A stretch of DNA of 64,000 nt from Imbricaverruca yamaguchii (taxonomy: Eukaryota > Arthropoda > Thecostraca > Neoverrucidae). Every line of letters starts with the position of its first letter. Positions within the stretch are counted from its first letter, which is position 1. Below are positions 48,364-61,049 of this stretch, one piece after another. Under the pieces are notes generated by a model. That model was not told the origin of the DNA. It did not search any database and worked only from the letters and a program-made list of their open reading frames with translations. Position numbers and translations under genes: made by a program. The stretch spans positions 1-64,000 of the forward strand of contig JAOTOL010001312.1 in NCBI GenBank assembly GCA_034440575.1, given 5' to 3'.

Positions 48364-50888
48364 CTGAGCCACCGCCACGACCGTGGCCGCTGCTCACCGA
48401 GCGCGGCGGTCTTCTCGACTCCCCCGAGCGGAGGCGCCTCGCACCGAGACGTCAGGCTGCACGTGCGCCGCCGACCGAGCCGGAACTGGCCACGGGTGCC
48501 CTCTGACCTCCGACCTTCAATGCGTCAACAGGGCGGGCCTCTTTCAAGTCGCGCCCACCGCTACCCCACCGCGTCAACTCCCCCCCCCCCACGCGAGACC
48601 CCGCAGCACCGCTGTGACATCACGGACCATCGTCCGCTGACGGCAGCAACGTCACAGGCAGCCCGTCGGCCGGACGCGTGTGCCCTGGAGCGAATGGCCG
48701 TGTCAGCACAGACAGAGCCAGGAAGGTGGAGGTGGGACTTCGTATGAACACATCGCTACAGCATTCAACCAATTTCCTCAATGCAACGCAATTTGGTTGC
48801 CATAGTAACCGAATGCTCCCTATATATAGGGAGCATACGCCTTGATTTGACTGTGTGTGGAAAGTGACTGAGGATGTGGTACATATCTATCCTAGAGGCG
48901 TAGCAAAGCCCCGCACCCACCTTAGCAACCACAAATGCAATCTTGAATACATTTTGAGGTTGTCATTGAAAACTAAAAAAATGGCTCTCTTCGCGCCCCG
49001 AAAGCTTTCTGTGTTTCATTTCATTTTTGTTTTCGTCGGGACCTCTTAAGAAAACCGTAGCTGCGCCCCTGCCTATACTAAAGCCATTTTCCTACTGAAC
49101 TCACCTGAGTTGATGGATTAACTCAAAATCATCATCATCCATTATCATCCATAATTATCCATATTAGCATTAGATTCTAAAATTGAGAACACAACAGAGG
49201 GGTGGAATTTCCCCATGATGTATGCCGCGCATTTTTACTACGTAGTAAAACCAGTTGTACCAGTAGCCGCATGACAGTACTGTCAAGCGGCTACTGGCTC
49301 CTCATCCAGCTAACATTGCAGCGTATCCAGGGTACTGAGAAGCATGTGGCTGCTCAGCGAACTAGCATCGCAGCGCATGCAGGCCACTAAAAAGCATGTG
49401 ATGATTGGCGAGTGCGTCTCCATCACTCACCTGCAAAAGGAGGACCATGATACGGGAGTGTCCAGCGTCCACGAAAACACCGCCCATCATAGGCGAAGAT
49501 CCAAACTTTCCGGTCGTCGGACGCAGACATGGTGGGGAGACTGGGTCTAGTTGATATAATTTTGGCAAAACTAAAAATGACATCGCTTTTGAAGGGTAGC
49601 AGAAAGATAGCTACACCTGCACCAAGCCTAGACCTAGTATCAGTCCCGATAATTATTTTGCGGTCGCATCCTTCGCGCTTTCCACCAGAGAGCAGTACCT
49701 CGCGCAGCTGCCGGTTCATCAACTTACCCCGTTATATGGGTAAGTTACAACTTGCAGTTGCAACTTGCTTGTATCATGTATTGTCAATAGTATATTGGTA
49801 TCAATATCATCAATCACATGTCATTGATGACGGAGCAAGTTGACAAAAGTAAACTAACTAAAATAGATAACCTATGGGTAGCATTCGTCTACACCATCTG
49901 AAAGATCCACACTTTACGCTGACAGTAATACGAATGGTTTTAGTCCTGGCTCAGCATAGCTCATGGCTTATGTCATTTATTCATGGTTTATGTCATTTTC
50001 GCTTCGTGTTTTTCGCCTGGTGTGAAATACCCTAAAACATTTCGATTCTCTTGAAATGGTTTTAGCAGAAATCTGTATCCAAGTACGCAGTTCCGTTGTT
50101 TATTTTATTAGCAGTTGACAAAACGTTGACACGGGCTAATGTTCATACAGGATGATTAGGTTTATGCAGGCTGTAACAATTTACCACGTACGTTTTCTGA
50201 CGCAAGTTGCAACATGTTATGGAACATTGCGGATACAGTCTCTCGGCAAACGATCAAATTATTTCAAATGCTGCAAAGATAAGAGAACATAGTAATGACA
50301 AAATACCCAAAAACTTAGCAGGTGGGTGACAAATTTAACAGTAAGGGTGAAGCACAGACATTTAAATTTTACCTTCCTTTCAGAAATACGCATATGTATA
50401 CCTATGTATATGCTGCATTCACGGCGGGCTCTGATCACATTGCAGAAAGCAACGAGAACAAGGTTCGATCAACCCATGTGAAAACTGTGTGAAAACAGAG
50501 CGAGGACATCAACGCTTCGGTGGATTTGTGTTCGAATTACTGGGCACTTTGTCGAAATGGGTGGCCTAGCGGTGGACAAAGATTGGCAAGATGGCAAACT
50601 GGTTATTGCCATGCACCCGACAAAAGCATTTGTTGTCATAACACAACCTTGTGCAGTTGACCATGACAGGTTTGTCATTCTGGCTGCAGATGTTCCACGA
50701 ACTCGGAGATATAAATAAGCCCACCGTGGTCTGTTATGGGGTTTCAGCAGTATTTTTTTTGCTCGCCAGCAAATGCTCCTTCCACCGGTTAATACCACTG
50801 GCACGTGAAAGACTAGATATTACCAGGAATTCGCCAGTTGGTCGGTGAGATGACGCGCGCCGAGGTAGTGAGCACCACGGCAGAATCC
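48364..50888. other. No gene recognised
   Basis: Includes an 'ctatatatagggagcat' palindrome-like stretch at 48815-48840. Nothing else was identified. Confidence 0.5.
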
Positions 50889-51016
50889 GGCGTCCTAACC
50901 AGCTCGGTGGTTAAGCTGAGCGTCTGAGAGGCCAGAGATGGGGGGGGGGGTCGACTCGGCGCGGTGTCCGCCCCCTCGCCTTCCCGTCAGGGTGAGAGGC
51001 GACGACAGCCGACATG
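50889..51016 (+). mobile_element. SINE family D, head and body
   Basis: Plus-strand copy of the family at 398 and 21090: head 'agctcggtggttaagctgag', G homopolymer at 50941-50950, body 'gtcagggtgagaggcgacg'. Its tail runs directly into the 57-bp array at 51017. Confidence 0.7.
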
Positions 51017-51345
51017 TGGCATCAGCTGCTGGGTGCGTCGTAAAACCGCAGACAACAGACAGCAGCACTGTAGTGGCATCAGCTGCTGGGTGCGTCGTAA
51101 AGCCGCAGACAACAGACAGCACCACTGCAGTGGCATCAGCTACTGGGTGCATCGTAAAGCCGCAGACAACAGACAACAGCACTGTTGTGGCATCAGATGC
51201 TGGGTGCGTCGTAAAGCCCCAGACAACAGACAGCAGCACTGTAGTGGCATCAGCTGCTGGGTGCGTCGTAAAACCGCAGACAACAGACAGCAGCACTGTA
51301 GTGGCATCAGCTGCTGGGTGCGTCGTAAAACCGCAGACAACACTG
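51017..51345 (+). repeat. 57-bp minisatellite derived from a SINE tail
   Basis: Six copies of a 57-bp unit ('tggcatcagctgctgggtgc', 'gtcgtaaaaccgcagacaac', 'agacagcagcactgtag'). The first part equals the tail of SINE family D (CAGCTGCTGAGTGCGTCGTG at 21090-21247). The array therefore arose by tandem amplification of the SINE 3' end in place. Confidence 0.9.
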
Positions 51346-51374
51346 CAGCACTGCAGTGGCACCAGTCGCCATGA

Positions 51375-51497
51375 CACCACCGGCTGGAGCGGCAGCAGGC
51401 GCAGTCGCTGCCGGACGCCGAGCTGAGGCCGATCCTGGAATGGGAGCCGTTCCAGGACCGGTGGCTGCAGGCGTCCGCCGTCCAACGAGAGTTGTAG
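51375..51497 (+). CDS. Candidate terminal exon, family unknown
   Basis: Between a TGA at 51372 and the TAG at 51495, one + frame reads HHRLERQQAQ, then SLPDAELRPILEWEPFQDR and WLQASAVQREL. It is strongly biased to G/C at third positions like the recognised exons and has an ordinary, helix-like protein composition. The acceptor could be one of several AGs between 51380 and 51410. Two other frames are also open in this GC-rich stretch, one ending VVAKLYVNLSQ at 51525-51527. No family was recognised. Confidence 0.3.
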   Translation, partial: HHRLERQQAQSLPDAELRPILEWEPFQDRWLQASAVQREL

Positions 51498-52116
51498 CCA
51501 AGCTGTACGTCAACCTCAGCCAGTGAACCTCAGCCAGGACAGGCCGCCAATCAGCTTCACCGTGACATGTTTTCGCACGCGCCAAGAACTGAGCGGTGCC
51601 GCCGCTTCGAAGTGCTACTTGCTGACCGTCAAAATCTTATCCGGATTAAAAATGGTGCTGCCGGCTAAGATGGCCTTCTCAGGTTCAAACTGCCCCTCGT
51701 TTGACTATTGGAGTTTAAGGGTGCACAGACTACAGGGTCATTTGGCGCCCATATGCCCCTCGTTTAATTAATGTGCTCCTGTCCGACCTCGGAGGTATCC
51801 GCGAGATTCGGTGCTGCTACGAGACAAAATGATGCTCCTGGTGACATAATATTTCCCTCCAGGTGACAGTTTGAAAACAACAGCTGCAAACATTGCAGGT
51901 GCGACACCACCCACCTAAGCTTGCAGCATCTGGCAACACCAACTGCACTTCCACTTCGTGTCACTCGCTCTTTCGCTTGGTAGCACCTGCTTTGGAAGTT
52001 GGCGATCAGTTTCCCTGGAGACCTTTATCAGAGTCTGGAATTCCAGCTGGCGGTAACCTTGCATGGCCTAGCGTGTTGTACTACACCACTTCCTATGTGC
52101 AATACCAAATATGGGG
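51498..52116. other. No gene recognised
   Basis: Holds one degenerate hairpin-tail copy at 51706-51753 ('gcacagactacagggtcatt'). Confidence 0.5.
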
Positions 52117-52299
52117 CGGGGATGGTCGAGTGGTTGAGGTGTTGGGCTCTGGATACCAAAGGTCCCGGGTTCTACACTAGCGCCGCTCGGGACATTTCCA
52201 AATGCCGCGGCCAACCGGCAAAATGGTGTGGGCGGCGCCATTAGCCGTGAATGTGCATAAGCTGCGTCGTGAACCACCCGATAAACAATAAATAAACAA
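52117..52299 (+). mobile_element. SINE family B, full-length copy
   Basis: Head GGGGATGGTCGAGTGGTTGAG and box B-like GGTCCCGGGTTCTACAC. The body has 'tcgggacatttccaaatgcc', 'gggcggcgccattagccgtg' and 'agctgcgtcgtgaaccaccc', with an 'aataaataaacaa' tail. It pairs with 32474-32652 (-). Confidence 0.8.
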
Positions 52300-54284
52300 G
52301 CAATGCCAAATAAGCCAGTCAACGGCTGAACAGTTTGCCATGATCCTCGTGCCCCTCTGTAGCACGAGGAGCATATCCCAAACGTCGCAAAACGTAACTC
52401 TCCCGGTGCGAAAGGAACGTCAACTTCACCGCCCTTTTATTGCTTTCTGGGGTGGCTCCCCAAATGTATCATTCTTAATTTAGGCACACTCGCCGATATT
52501 TCATGGGCGCATATTGTATCAGAACATTAACTTGGGATTTCTCAAGCCACCGGAGGTCAGGTCAGGTTCTCAAGCCACCGGAGCTGGGTCAGGTCAAAGT
52601 GAGGCCGCGATCTCGGTTCGAAGCAGTTTTTATAGATGCGCATGTGCATATTGTTCATGAACAAACCATACAAGATGCAGCCAAAAGTGAAATGCACTAC
52701 ATGCGAGATGATCAAAACAAATGTCAAAATACTCGGAAGTTGACATCAGGTCAGGCCCCCAGGAAAAATTCAGAATCGTCGTTGGCGTCTGCCGACTAAA
52801 TAGAAAACCGTTTTCATGTCGAACCATCCCATTCAGAACGGTTCTCTGTTGATTATTTGGATTTTAGGATGCGTCAACCCATGTGGATTATATTGCTAAT
52901 GGTTCTCTGTCAACACGATCGTGTTTGAAGCGCTGAAGCCCAGGATGTCCCGAATTTCAGTAATTGGCCGAACTGCCACGCGCCGCAAAACTCCCAAATG
53001 CCGACAATGGCGACTGTGGCGCGAACTCAGAACCACAGCGACAGCACCCGGAAACACGTCAGCGCCAACAGTACAACTCTCCAAATCGCCACCGCTTCAA
53101 AACCAAATCTTTTCAGACGCTTGGTCTCTGTTGTAGCTCGCTCGGAACATTTTTGCTGAAGACATGAAGGATCGACGATTCGGAGTCCGATTATGGCCAG
53201 GGATTTCGGTCAACTGTAATGAATCTACTCAGTGGCAGACAGCGACTGGAGGCGCATCTTTAAATACCAACAAAACTCGGTTATCCTATCAAACGTGAAC
53301 ACCAATGCCACTTTTAGGTATTGACCAATATTTCCCTCTTAACTGGAAACTAAACTGACGCAATCGAGCTGAATGAATTGTGGTTTGGGCTTTAGGGCGC
53401 TTCGACCAGTCTTGATACTCGCGTTGAATGAATTGTGGTTTTGGAGGAAAAATCGTACATTTTCATAATGCCGGTGTGTCGCTATATTAATTAGCTCGTG
53501 TTCTGCAATGTATCACGTGCGCAAATCATCACGGATGCTTCAGGTACAGACACAATCTTCCTACTCTTCTGCCACACCACCCGGACACCAAACAGCACAT
53601 ACCGCACGACAAAACCCCTCCGGAGATCAAAACGGAACCGAAACACAACCAGCCGCTACAATCAGCCAAACATATACATTGACACAAACAGCACCCGTGG
53701 AAATACAAATAAATGCACTGAAGCATCAAATCCATGTAATAAAGCTTCGGTAATCATTGACGGCACCGAAGAAACACGACACCAGAAATGAACGATAGAC
53801 TCATGTTCCTGCATGCCAGGAGTGGAGCAACAAGTCAAATTAGCTCCTCGAAATCATCACGCACCATTTCCAGAGAAGACCCATCCTACCCAGTTGTTAA
53901 CACCGACACAAGACGCGTCCGCAATGCCAGACCACCACAGGGACAGACCACGGAATGTCCGGCGAAATCACTGTGCATGGAGAGGACTTGGTGGTGTGGG
54001 TGTTGCAGGTCTGTTGGAGGCCAGTGCACGTACTGCACCTGCTACACCAGTCGCGGACCGTTTCGCGAGCCACACACGCACACTAATTCGGCTCAGAGCC
54101 ACGTCGTCGGCGGCACACTGACATCACTCTGACGTCACCCCTGACGTCGCTGTGACGTCAATCTTACTTACGTCACCCTGACGTCGCTGTGACGTCACCC
54201 CTCCGATGCGCGTCGTCCGGCTGTTGTTGGCCGCGCCACATCCGCCGCAGATTGCCGGCCGAAATGACATCACCGTGACAGTCG
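52300..54284. other. No gene recognised
   Basis: Contains degenerate hairpin-tail copies at 52850-52900 and 53380-53425. Near 54120-54200 'tgacgtcaccc' and 'ctgacgtcgctgtgacgtca' motifs recur. Confidence 0.45.
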
Positions 54285-54372
54285 CAGAGTCAGTCAGTCA
54301 GTCAGTCAGTCAGTCAGACAGTCAGACAGTCAGACAGTCAGTCAGTCAGTCAGACAGTCAGTCAGTCAGTCA
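54285..54372. repeat. (CAGT)n / (CAGA)n microsatellite
   Basis: Imperfect tetranucleotide run of 'cagtcagtcagtcagacagt' type for about 90 bp. Confidence 0.95.
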
Positions 54373-54519
54373 CAACGCCTTGTGCCGTGCCGCGTTCCGT
54401 CCTCCCCCCGCTGGTGGCACTACGACCTGCCGGTGTCTCGTCCTCCCTGCCCCGTTGGTACTACTACCACCTGCTGGCGTCTCGTCCACCTTGCCCCCCG
54501 GCTAATGGCACTACGACCT

Positions 54520-54948
54520 GGCGCCATATCGTCCTCCCCCAGCTGGTGGCAGCTAGTCCTCCCCCGGCTGGTGACAGCTAGTCCTCCCCCGGCTGGTGGC
54601 AGCTAGTCCTCCCCCAGCTGGTGGCAGCTAGTCCTCCCCCAGCTGGTGGCAGCTAGTCCTCCCCCGGCTGGTGACAGCTAGTCCTCCCCCGGCTGGTGGC
54701 AGCTAGTCCTCCCCCAGCTGGTGGCAGCTAGTCCTCCCCCGGCTGGTGGCAGCTAGTCCTCCCCCGGCTGGTGGCAGCTAGTCCTCCCCCAGCTGGTGGC
54801 AGCTAGTCCTCCCCTGGCTGGTGGCAGCTTGTCCTCCCCCGGCTGGTGGCAGCTAGTCCTTCCCCAGCTGCTGGCAGCTAGTCCTCCCCCGGCTGGTGGA
54901 AGCTAGTCCTACCCCAGCTGGTGGCAGCTAGTCCTTCCCCAGCTGCTG
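54520..54948 (-). repeat. 25-bp minisatellite in the OGFOD3 3' UTR
   Basis: About 17 copies of a 25-bp unit ('agctagtcctcccccggctg', 'gtggc'). It starts four bases after the OGFOD3 stop codon, so if the transcript extends here the 3' UTR is the array. On the minus strand each unit contains GGACTAGCTG. Confidence 0.93.
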
Positions 54949-54951
54949 GCA

Positions 54952-55097
54952 CTACGAGCCGGTGGCGTGCGCCGGGTCGTCGATGGCCTGCGTGACGTCA
55001 CAGGTGAAGGCCACCGTCAGCGCGTAGCGGACGCCGCTGGTGACGGGCTCCACGCGGTGCGGGTTCTCCCATCCGGCCGTGAACGCCGACACGCGAC
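54952..55097 (-). CDS. OGFOD3: OGFOD3, terminal exon
   Basis: Encodes GRVSAFTAGWENPHRVEPVT, then SGVRYALTVAFTCD and VTQAIDDPAHATGS followed by TAG at 54954-54952. It is the C-terminal part of the 2-oxoglutarate/Fe(II) dioxygenase fold. The His of NPHRVEPV is the distal iron ligand and the Arg of VRYALTVAF is the 2-oxoglutarate-binding residue by family analogy. The acceptor is 'cggtgccgacag'. It enters with two bases (G + GT = Gly), matching the previous exon. The human protein has the same GRVSFFTSGSENLHRVEKV...RYAITIAF arrangement. Confidence 0.93.
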
Positions 55098-55107
55098 CTG
55101 TCGGCAC

Positions 55108-55290
55108 CGGGCGCTGACGTCACTGGACCGGTGGTGACGTCACTGGACCGGTGGTGCCGTCACTGGACCGGTGGTGACGTCACTGGACCGGTGGTGACGT
55201 CACTGGACCGGTGGTGACGTCACTGGACCGGTGGTGACGTCTCTGGACCGGTGGTGACGTCATTGGACCGGTGGTGACGTCTCTGGACGA
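55108..55290 (-). repeat. 20-bp minisatellite with TGACGTCA sites, by the OGFOD3 terminal acceptor
   Basis: About nine copies of 'cactggaccggtggtgacgt' starting about 10 bp outside the terminal-exon acceptor. Most unit junctions form TGACGTCA, the palindromic CRE. On the minus strand each unit contains CCGGTCCAG, a pyrimidine-poor acceptor look-alike. Confidence 0.92.
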
Positions 55291-55760
55291 CAACCTGAAG
55301 TGTACTGGAAGGATATAATGGTCCCAGTGGGTTTATTCCGACTGAAGTAATACTTTGGAACAAGGTTATCCCTCGAAAGCAATTATTCCAGTTAAAACAT
55401 CCGTGCAACCCAGCAAACAGACGAGGGGCCACTTCTACGTGTTCTGACTGATCCTCTGCCTACACGCTTGTGCTTAGCATTGGACTATGCCTTCTACGGC
55501 TGCCCGACAAGGCGTGTGAAGATCGGTGAAGTGAAGTTGAACGCCACGGCGATTTTTTCTGACACAATTACTTCACCTATGTTACAGTTGTCCTTCACTT
55601 GATTACAGGCCTATAGTTTGTATTCAGCCTAACCTAACCTAGCCAGCGCCAGCTGCCTAACGGTCCATGGATGGATGAACGAGTGAATGAAGGGGTGAAG
55701 GGAGGGAGGAAGGAATGGAGAGGGAGAGGGGTAGTAAAAAAGAATGAGAGGGGAGCTGGC

Positions 55761-55795
<35 letters not shown>

Positions 55796-56098
55796 GGGGA
55801 CGACAGAGGGAGGGGATTGCAGAATAAGAAATGGTGGCAGGAGATAGAAAGACGGGTAGTGGTGTGAAATACGTGCAGACACAGGGAGAAAGACAAGTAG
55901 ACAGAGTGGCAGAGTGACAATGAGACAATGACAAAGAGAAGGAGGCCGAGAGAGGGAGGCGGACAAACACAGAGAGACAGAGCAAAGAGGCAGAGAGCCT
56001 GTTGAGCCTCAGGAGCCGACTGCGAACATCACGAGCACCAGCGCCAGCACGAGCTGCCCAGCTGCGCACGCGAGCGGGCCCGGCCCGCTGCCACTCAC
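55291..56098 (-). other. OGFOD3 intron
   Basis: The rest of the last intron has a GA-rich tract at 55690-55990, including (GA)n at 55762-55790. No other feature. Confidence 0.6.
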
Positions 56099-56222
56099 CT
56101 GTCTTGGGCTCCACCGTGCGGTTGCCGTCGCTGTCGACGAACACGAAGCGGCCACCGCTGAAGTCGCTGCCGTGGTCGTTGAGGTACACCAGACTGGTGT
56201 AGTGAAAGGACGGGTACGTCTC
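56099..56222 (-). CDS. OGFOD3: OGFOD3, penultimate exon
   Basis: Encodes ETYPSFHYTSLVYLNDHGSD, then FSGGRFVFVDSDGNRTVEPKT. It corresponds to the family segment that follows the iron-binding HxD motif: 'YTSLLYL...DF.GGRF.F......TVEP..G'. The acceptor is 'cctgttctcag' and the donor is ACAG|gtgagtgg at 56098. It enters in phase 0 and leaves with one base. No duplicated donor follows. Confidence 0.93.
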
Positions 56223-56481
56223 CTGAGAACAGGCGGGGACGCGCTACGGTTCGAGACGTAATCGGGGACTCGGCGATGCCAGCCCACGTGACGACGTGAC
56301 CAAGTCGCCCTTGGCCTTGCCAAGTTGCGGCATGATCGCACAGAACAGACGCTCTGGTGGGCGCTACATAACCAGTAGCAGTTGATGCTCCCTTAAGCAC
56401 AAATAATCAATCAAACAGGCGCTCTGGATGTGTCGGCGCTCAGTTCGATCCCAGCCGGCACGTCTGTCCGTGATGACGCGA

Positions 56482-59400
56482 CTCCACCGGCACACCGGGA
56501 CAACACGGGGACACCGGGACTCCACCGGCACACCGGGACAACACGGGGACAACACCGGCACACCGGCACACCGGGACAACACCGGCACACCGGGACTCCA
56601 CCGGCACACCGGGACAACACCGGGACAACGCCGGCACACCGGGACTCCACCGGCACACCGGGACAACATCGGCACACCGGGACAACGCCGGGATAACACC
56701 GGCACACCGGGACAACACTGGCACACCGGGACAACACCGGCACACCTGGACAACACTGGCACACCTGGACAACACGGGGACAACACCGGGACAACACCGG
56801 GACAACACCGGCACACGGGGACAACACCGGCACACCTGGACAACACTGGCACACCTGGACAACACGGGGACAACACCGGGACACCGGGACAACACCGAGA
56901 CACCGGGACAACACCGGCACACCGGGACAACACCGGCACACCGGGACTCCACCGGCACACCGGGACAACACCGGCACACCGGGACAACACCGGCACACCG
57001 GGACTCCACCGGCACACCGGGACAACACCGAGACAACACCGGGACAACACCGGCACACCGGGACAACACCGAGACAACACCGGGACAAAACAGGCATACC
57101 GGGACAACACCGGGACACCGGGACAACACCGGCACATCGGGACTCCACCGGCACACCGGGACAACACCGGCACACCGGGACAACGCCGGCACACCGGGAC
57201 TCCACCGGCACACCGGGACAACACCGGCACACCAGGACAACACCGGGACAACACCGGCACACCGGGACAACACCGGCACACCGGGACAACACCGGCACAC
57301 CGGGACAACACCGGCACACCGGGACTCCACCGGCACACCGGGACAACGCCGGCACACCGGGACTCCACCGGCACATCGGGACAACACCGGCACACCGGGA
57401 CAACACCGGGACAACACCGGCACACCGGGACTCCACCGGGACTCCACCGGCACACCGGGACAACACCGAGACAACACCGGCACACCGGGACAACGCCGAC
57501 ATACCGGGACAACACCGGCACACCGGGACAACACCGAGACAACACCGGCACAACACCGGACACCGGGACACCGACACCGGGACAACACCGGGACACCGGG
57601 AACAGACACCGGGACAACACCGGCACACCGGGACAACACCGGCACACCGGGACAACACCGAGACAACACCGGCACAACACCGGCACACCGGGACAACACC
57701 GGCACACCAGGACAACACCGGGACACCGGAACAACACCGGAACACCGGGACAACACCGGCACACCGGGACAACACCGGACAACACCGGCGGACAACACCG
57801 GCACACCAGGACAACACCGGAACACCGGGACAACACCGGCACACCGGGACAACACCGGGACAACACCAGCACACCGGGACTCCACCGGCACACTGCGACA
57901 ACACCGGCACACCGGGACAACATCGGCACACCGGGACTCCACCCGCACACCTGGACAACACCGGAACACTGGGACAACACCGAGACACCGGGACAACACC
58001 GGCACACCGGGACAACACCGGGACACCTGGAAAACACCGGCACACCGGGACAACACCGGGACACCTGGAAAACACCGGCACACCGGGACAACACCGGGAC
58101 AACACCGGAACACCTGGAAAACACCGGCACACCGGGACAACACCGGGACAACACCGGCACACCGAGACAACACCGGCACACCGAGACAACACCGGCACAC
58201 CGAGACAACACCGGCACATCGGGACAACACCGGGACACCGGGACTCCACCGGCACACCGGGACAACACCGGGACACCGGGACAACACCGAGACAACACCG
58301 GGACAAAACCGGCACACCGGGACAACACCGACACACCGGGACAACACCGGCACACCGGGACAACACCGGGACAACACCGGCACACCGGGACAACACCGGG
58401 ACAACACCAGCACACCGGGACTCCACCGGCACACTGGGACAACACCGGCACACCGGGACAACACCGGCACACCGGGACTACACCGGCACACCGGGACAAC
58501 ACGGAACGGACAACACCGGACAACACCGGGACAAACCACACCGGACAACACCGGGACAACACCGGGACAACACCGGGACACCTGGAAAACACCGGCACAC
58601 CGGGACAACACCGGGACACCTGGAAAACACCGGCACACCGGGACAACACCGGGACTCCACCGGCACACCTGGACAACACCGGAACACTGGGACAACACCG
58701 AGACACCGGGACAACACCGGCACACCGGGACAACACCGGGACAACACCGGGACACCTGGAAAACACCGGCACACCGGGACAACACCGGGACACCTGGAAA
58801 ACACCGGCACACCGGGACAACACCGGGACAACACCGGAACACCTGGAAAACACCGGCACACAGGGACAACACCGGGACAACACCGGCACACCGAGACAAC
58901 ACCGGCACATCGGGACAACACCGGGACACCGGGACTCCACCGGCACACCGGGACAACACCGGCACACCGGGACAACACCGGCACACCGGGACTCCACCGG
59001 CACACCGGGACAACACCGGCACACCGGGACAACACCGGCACACCGGGACAACACCGGGACACCGGGAAAACACCGGCACACCGGGACAACACCGGCACAC
59101 CGGGACAACACCGGCACACCGGGACAACACCGAGACAACACCGAGACAACACCGGCACACCGGGACAACACCGGCACACCGGGACAACACCGGCACACCG
59201 GGACAACACCGGCACACCTGGACAACACCGGCACACCAGGACAACACCGAGACAACACCGGCACAACACCGGCACACCGAGACAACACCGGCACACCGGG
59301 AGAACACCGGCACACCGGGACAACACCGGCACACCGGGACAACACCGGCACACCGGGACAACACCGGCACACCGGGACAACACCGGCACACCGGGACAAC

Positions 59401-60590
59401 ACCGGCACACCGGGACAACACCGGCACACCGGGACAACACACCGGGACAACACCGGCACACCGGGACAACGCCGGCACACCGGGACAACACCGGCACACC
59501 GGGACAACACCGGCACACGGGGACAACACCGGCACACCGGGACAACACCGGCACACCGGGACAACACCGGCACACCGGGACAACACCGGCACACCGGGAC
59601 AACACCGGCACACCGGGACAACACCACACCGGGACAACACCGGCACACCGGGACAACACCGGCACACCGGGACAACACCGGCACACCGGGACAACACCGG
59701 CACACCGGGACAACACCGGCACACCGGGACAACACCGGCACACCGGGACAACACCGGCACACCGGGACAACACCGGCACACCGGGACAACACCGGCACAC
59801 CGGGACAACACCGGCACACCAGGACAATACCGGCACACCTGGACAACACCGGCACACCAGGCACAACACCGGCACACCGGGACAACACCGGCACACCGAC
59901 CGGCACACGGGACAACACTGGCACACCTGGACAACACCGGCACACCAGGACAACACCGGCACACCTGGACGACACCGGCACACCGGGACAACACTGGCAC
60001 ACCGGGCCACCGGGACACCGGGACAACACGGGGACAACACACAACACGGGACAACACCGGCACACCGGGACAACACGGGGACAACACCGGCACACCGGGA
60101 CAACACCGGCACACCGGGACAACACCGGCACACCGGGACAACACCGGCACACCGGGACAACACCGGCACACCGGGACAACACCGGCACACCTGGACAACA
60201 CCGGCACACCAGGACAACACCGGCACACCGGGACGACACCGGCACACCGGGACAACACTGGCACACCGGGACAACACCGGCACACCGGGACAACACCGGC
60301 ACACCGGGACAACACCGGCACACCGGGACAACACCGGCACACCGGGACAACACCGGCACACCGGGACAACACCGGCACCGGACAACACACCGGACAACAC
60401 TGGCACACCTGGACGACACCCACACACCGGCACACGGGGACAACACCGGCACACCGGGACAACACCGGCACACCGGGACAACACCGGCACACCGGGACAA
60501 CACCGGCACACCGGGACAACACCGGCACACCAGGACAACACTGGCACACTGAGACAACACCGGCACACCGGGACAACACCGGTACACCGG
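56482..60590. repeat. 20-bp minisatellite, 4.1 kb, in an OGFOD3 intron
   Basis: Roughly two hundred copies of 'ccggcacaccgggacaacac' with variants (tccacc for caacacc, ctggaaaac, gagacaac). Neighbouring blocks repeat the same variants (for example 58000-58180 and 58560-58880), showing higher-order duplication. Frames of 1,300-1,400 codons on both strands are artefacts of a 20-bp unit lacking stops. Confidence 0.97.
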
Positions 60591-61049
60591 TCACCTGTCG
60601 TACTCCGGCTGGGCGGGGAAGGGGTAGTCCATGTCTCCTCAGGTTTTCTGGTCCAAGTGCAGTCAGAAAACAGGCTGCTCTCTTTTGTTACATCCAGAAC
60701 ATTACCTCTCAAGAAAATTACATCCTCATTTTTCTCATCTGGAGGTAAAACGGTGCTGCTCGACAATGAACTGTTTTGTGTCAATCAGGTTAAGATTCAC
60801 TGGAAAGTGCAAGCTGAGATTTCCATGTAGCAGGTTTGAAGAAAACACCCTCCCATATTCGATTACGCAAACATATTCATTTCCACCTCCAGGATCACAA
60901 AGCTAAAATCCAGCCCCGGTATTGACCACGCAGCAACACGCCCGTCCGTCGTGTTGTCCGGGAGGTGCAGCCCCCCTGAACCGGCGTTCTGGCGCCGCCA
61001 CTGGGCAGTGGCCTGGGGCGGTGGGCCGACCGGGAGCTGTGGTCGCATG
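60591..61049 (-). other. OGFOD3 intron with an exon-like edge
   Basis: At 60594-60640 the minus strand reads from an AG after 'ccagaaaacctgag' to GTACGACAG|gtgacc, right at the edge of the 4.1 kb array. It could be a cassette exon, but no homologous segment is expected here. The rest is unremarkable. Confidence 0.3.

Noticed and set aside
53498..54132. Several overlapping plus-strand frames of 80-114 codons
   Set aside because: Three phases are open at once with no known motif. Insufficient support for a gene.
56364..60594. Frames of about 1,370-1,410 codons on both strands
   Set aside because: They follow a 20-bp unit that lacks stops, are open in several frames at once, and encode only unit translations (GVPVLSRCA, TGTPGQHRH). 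No domain or start context.
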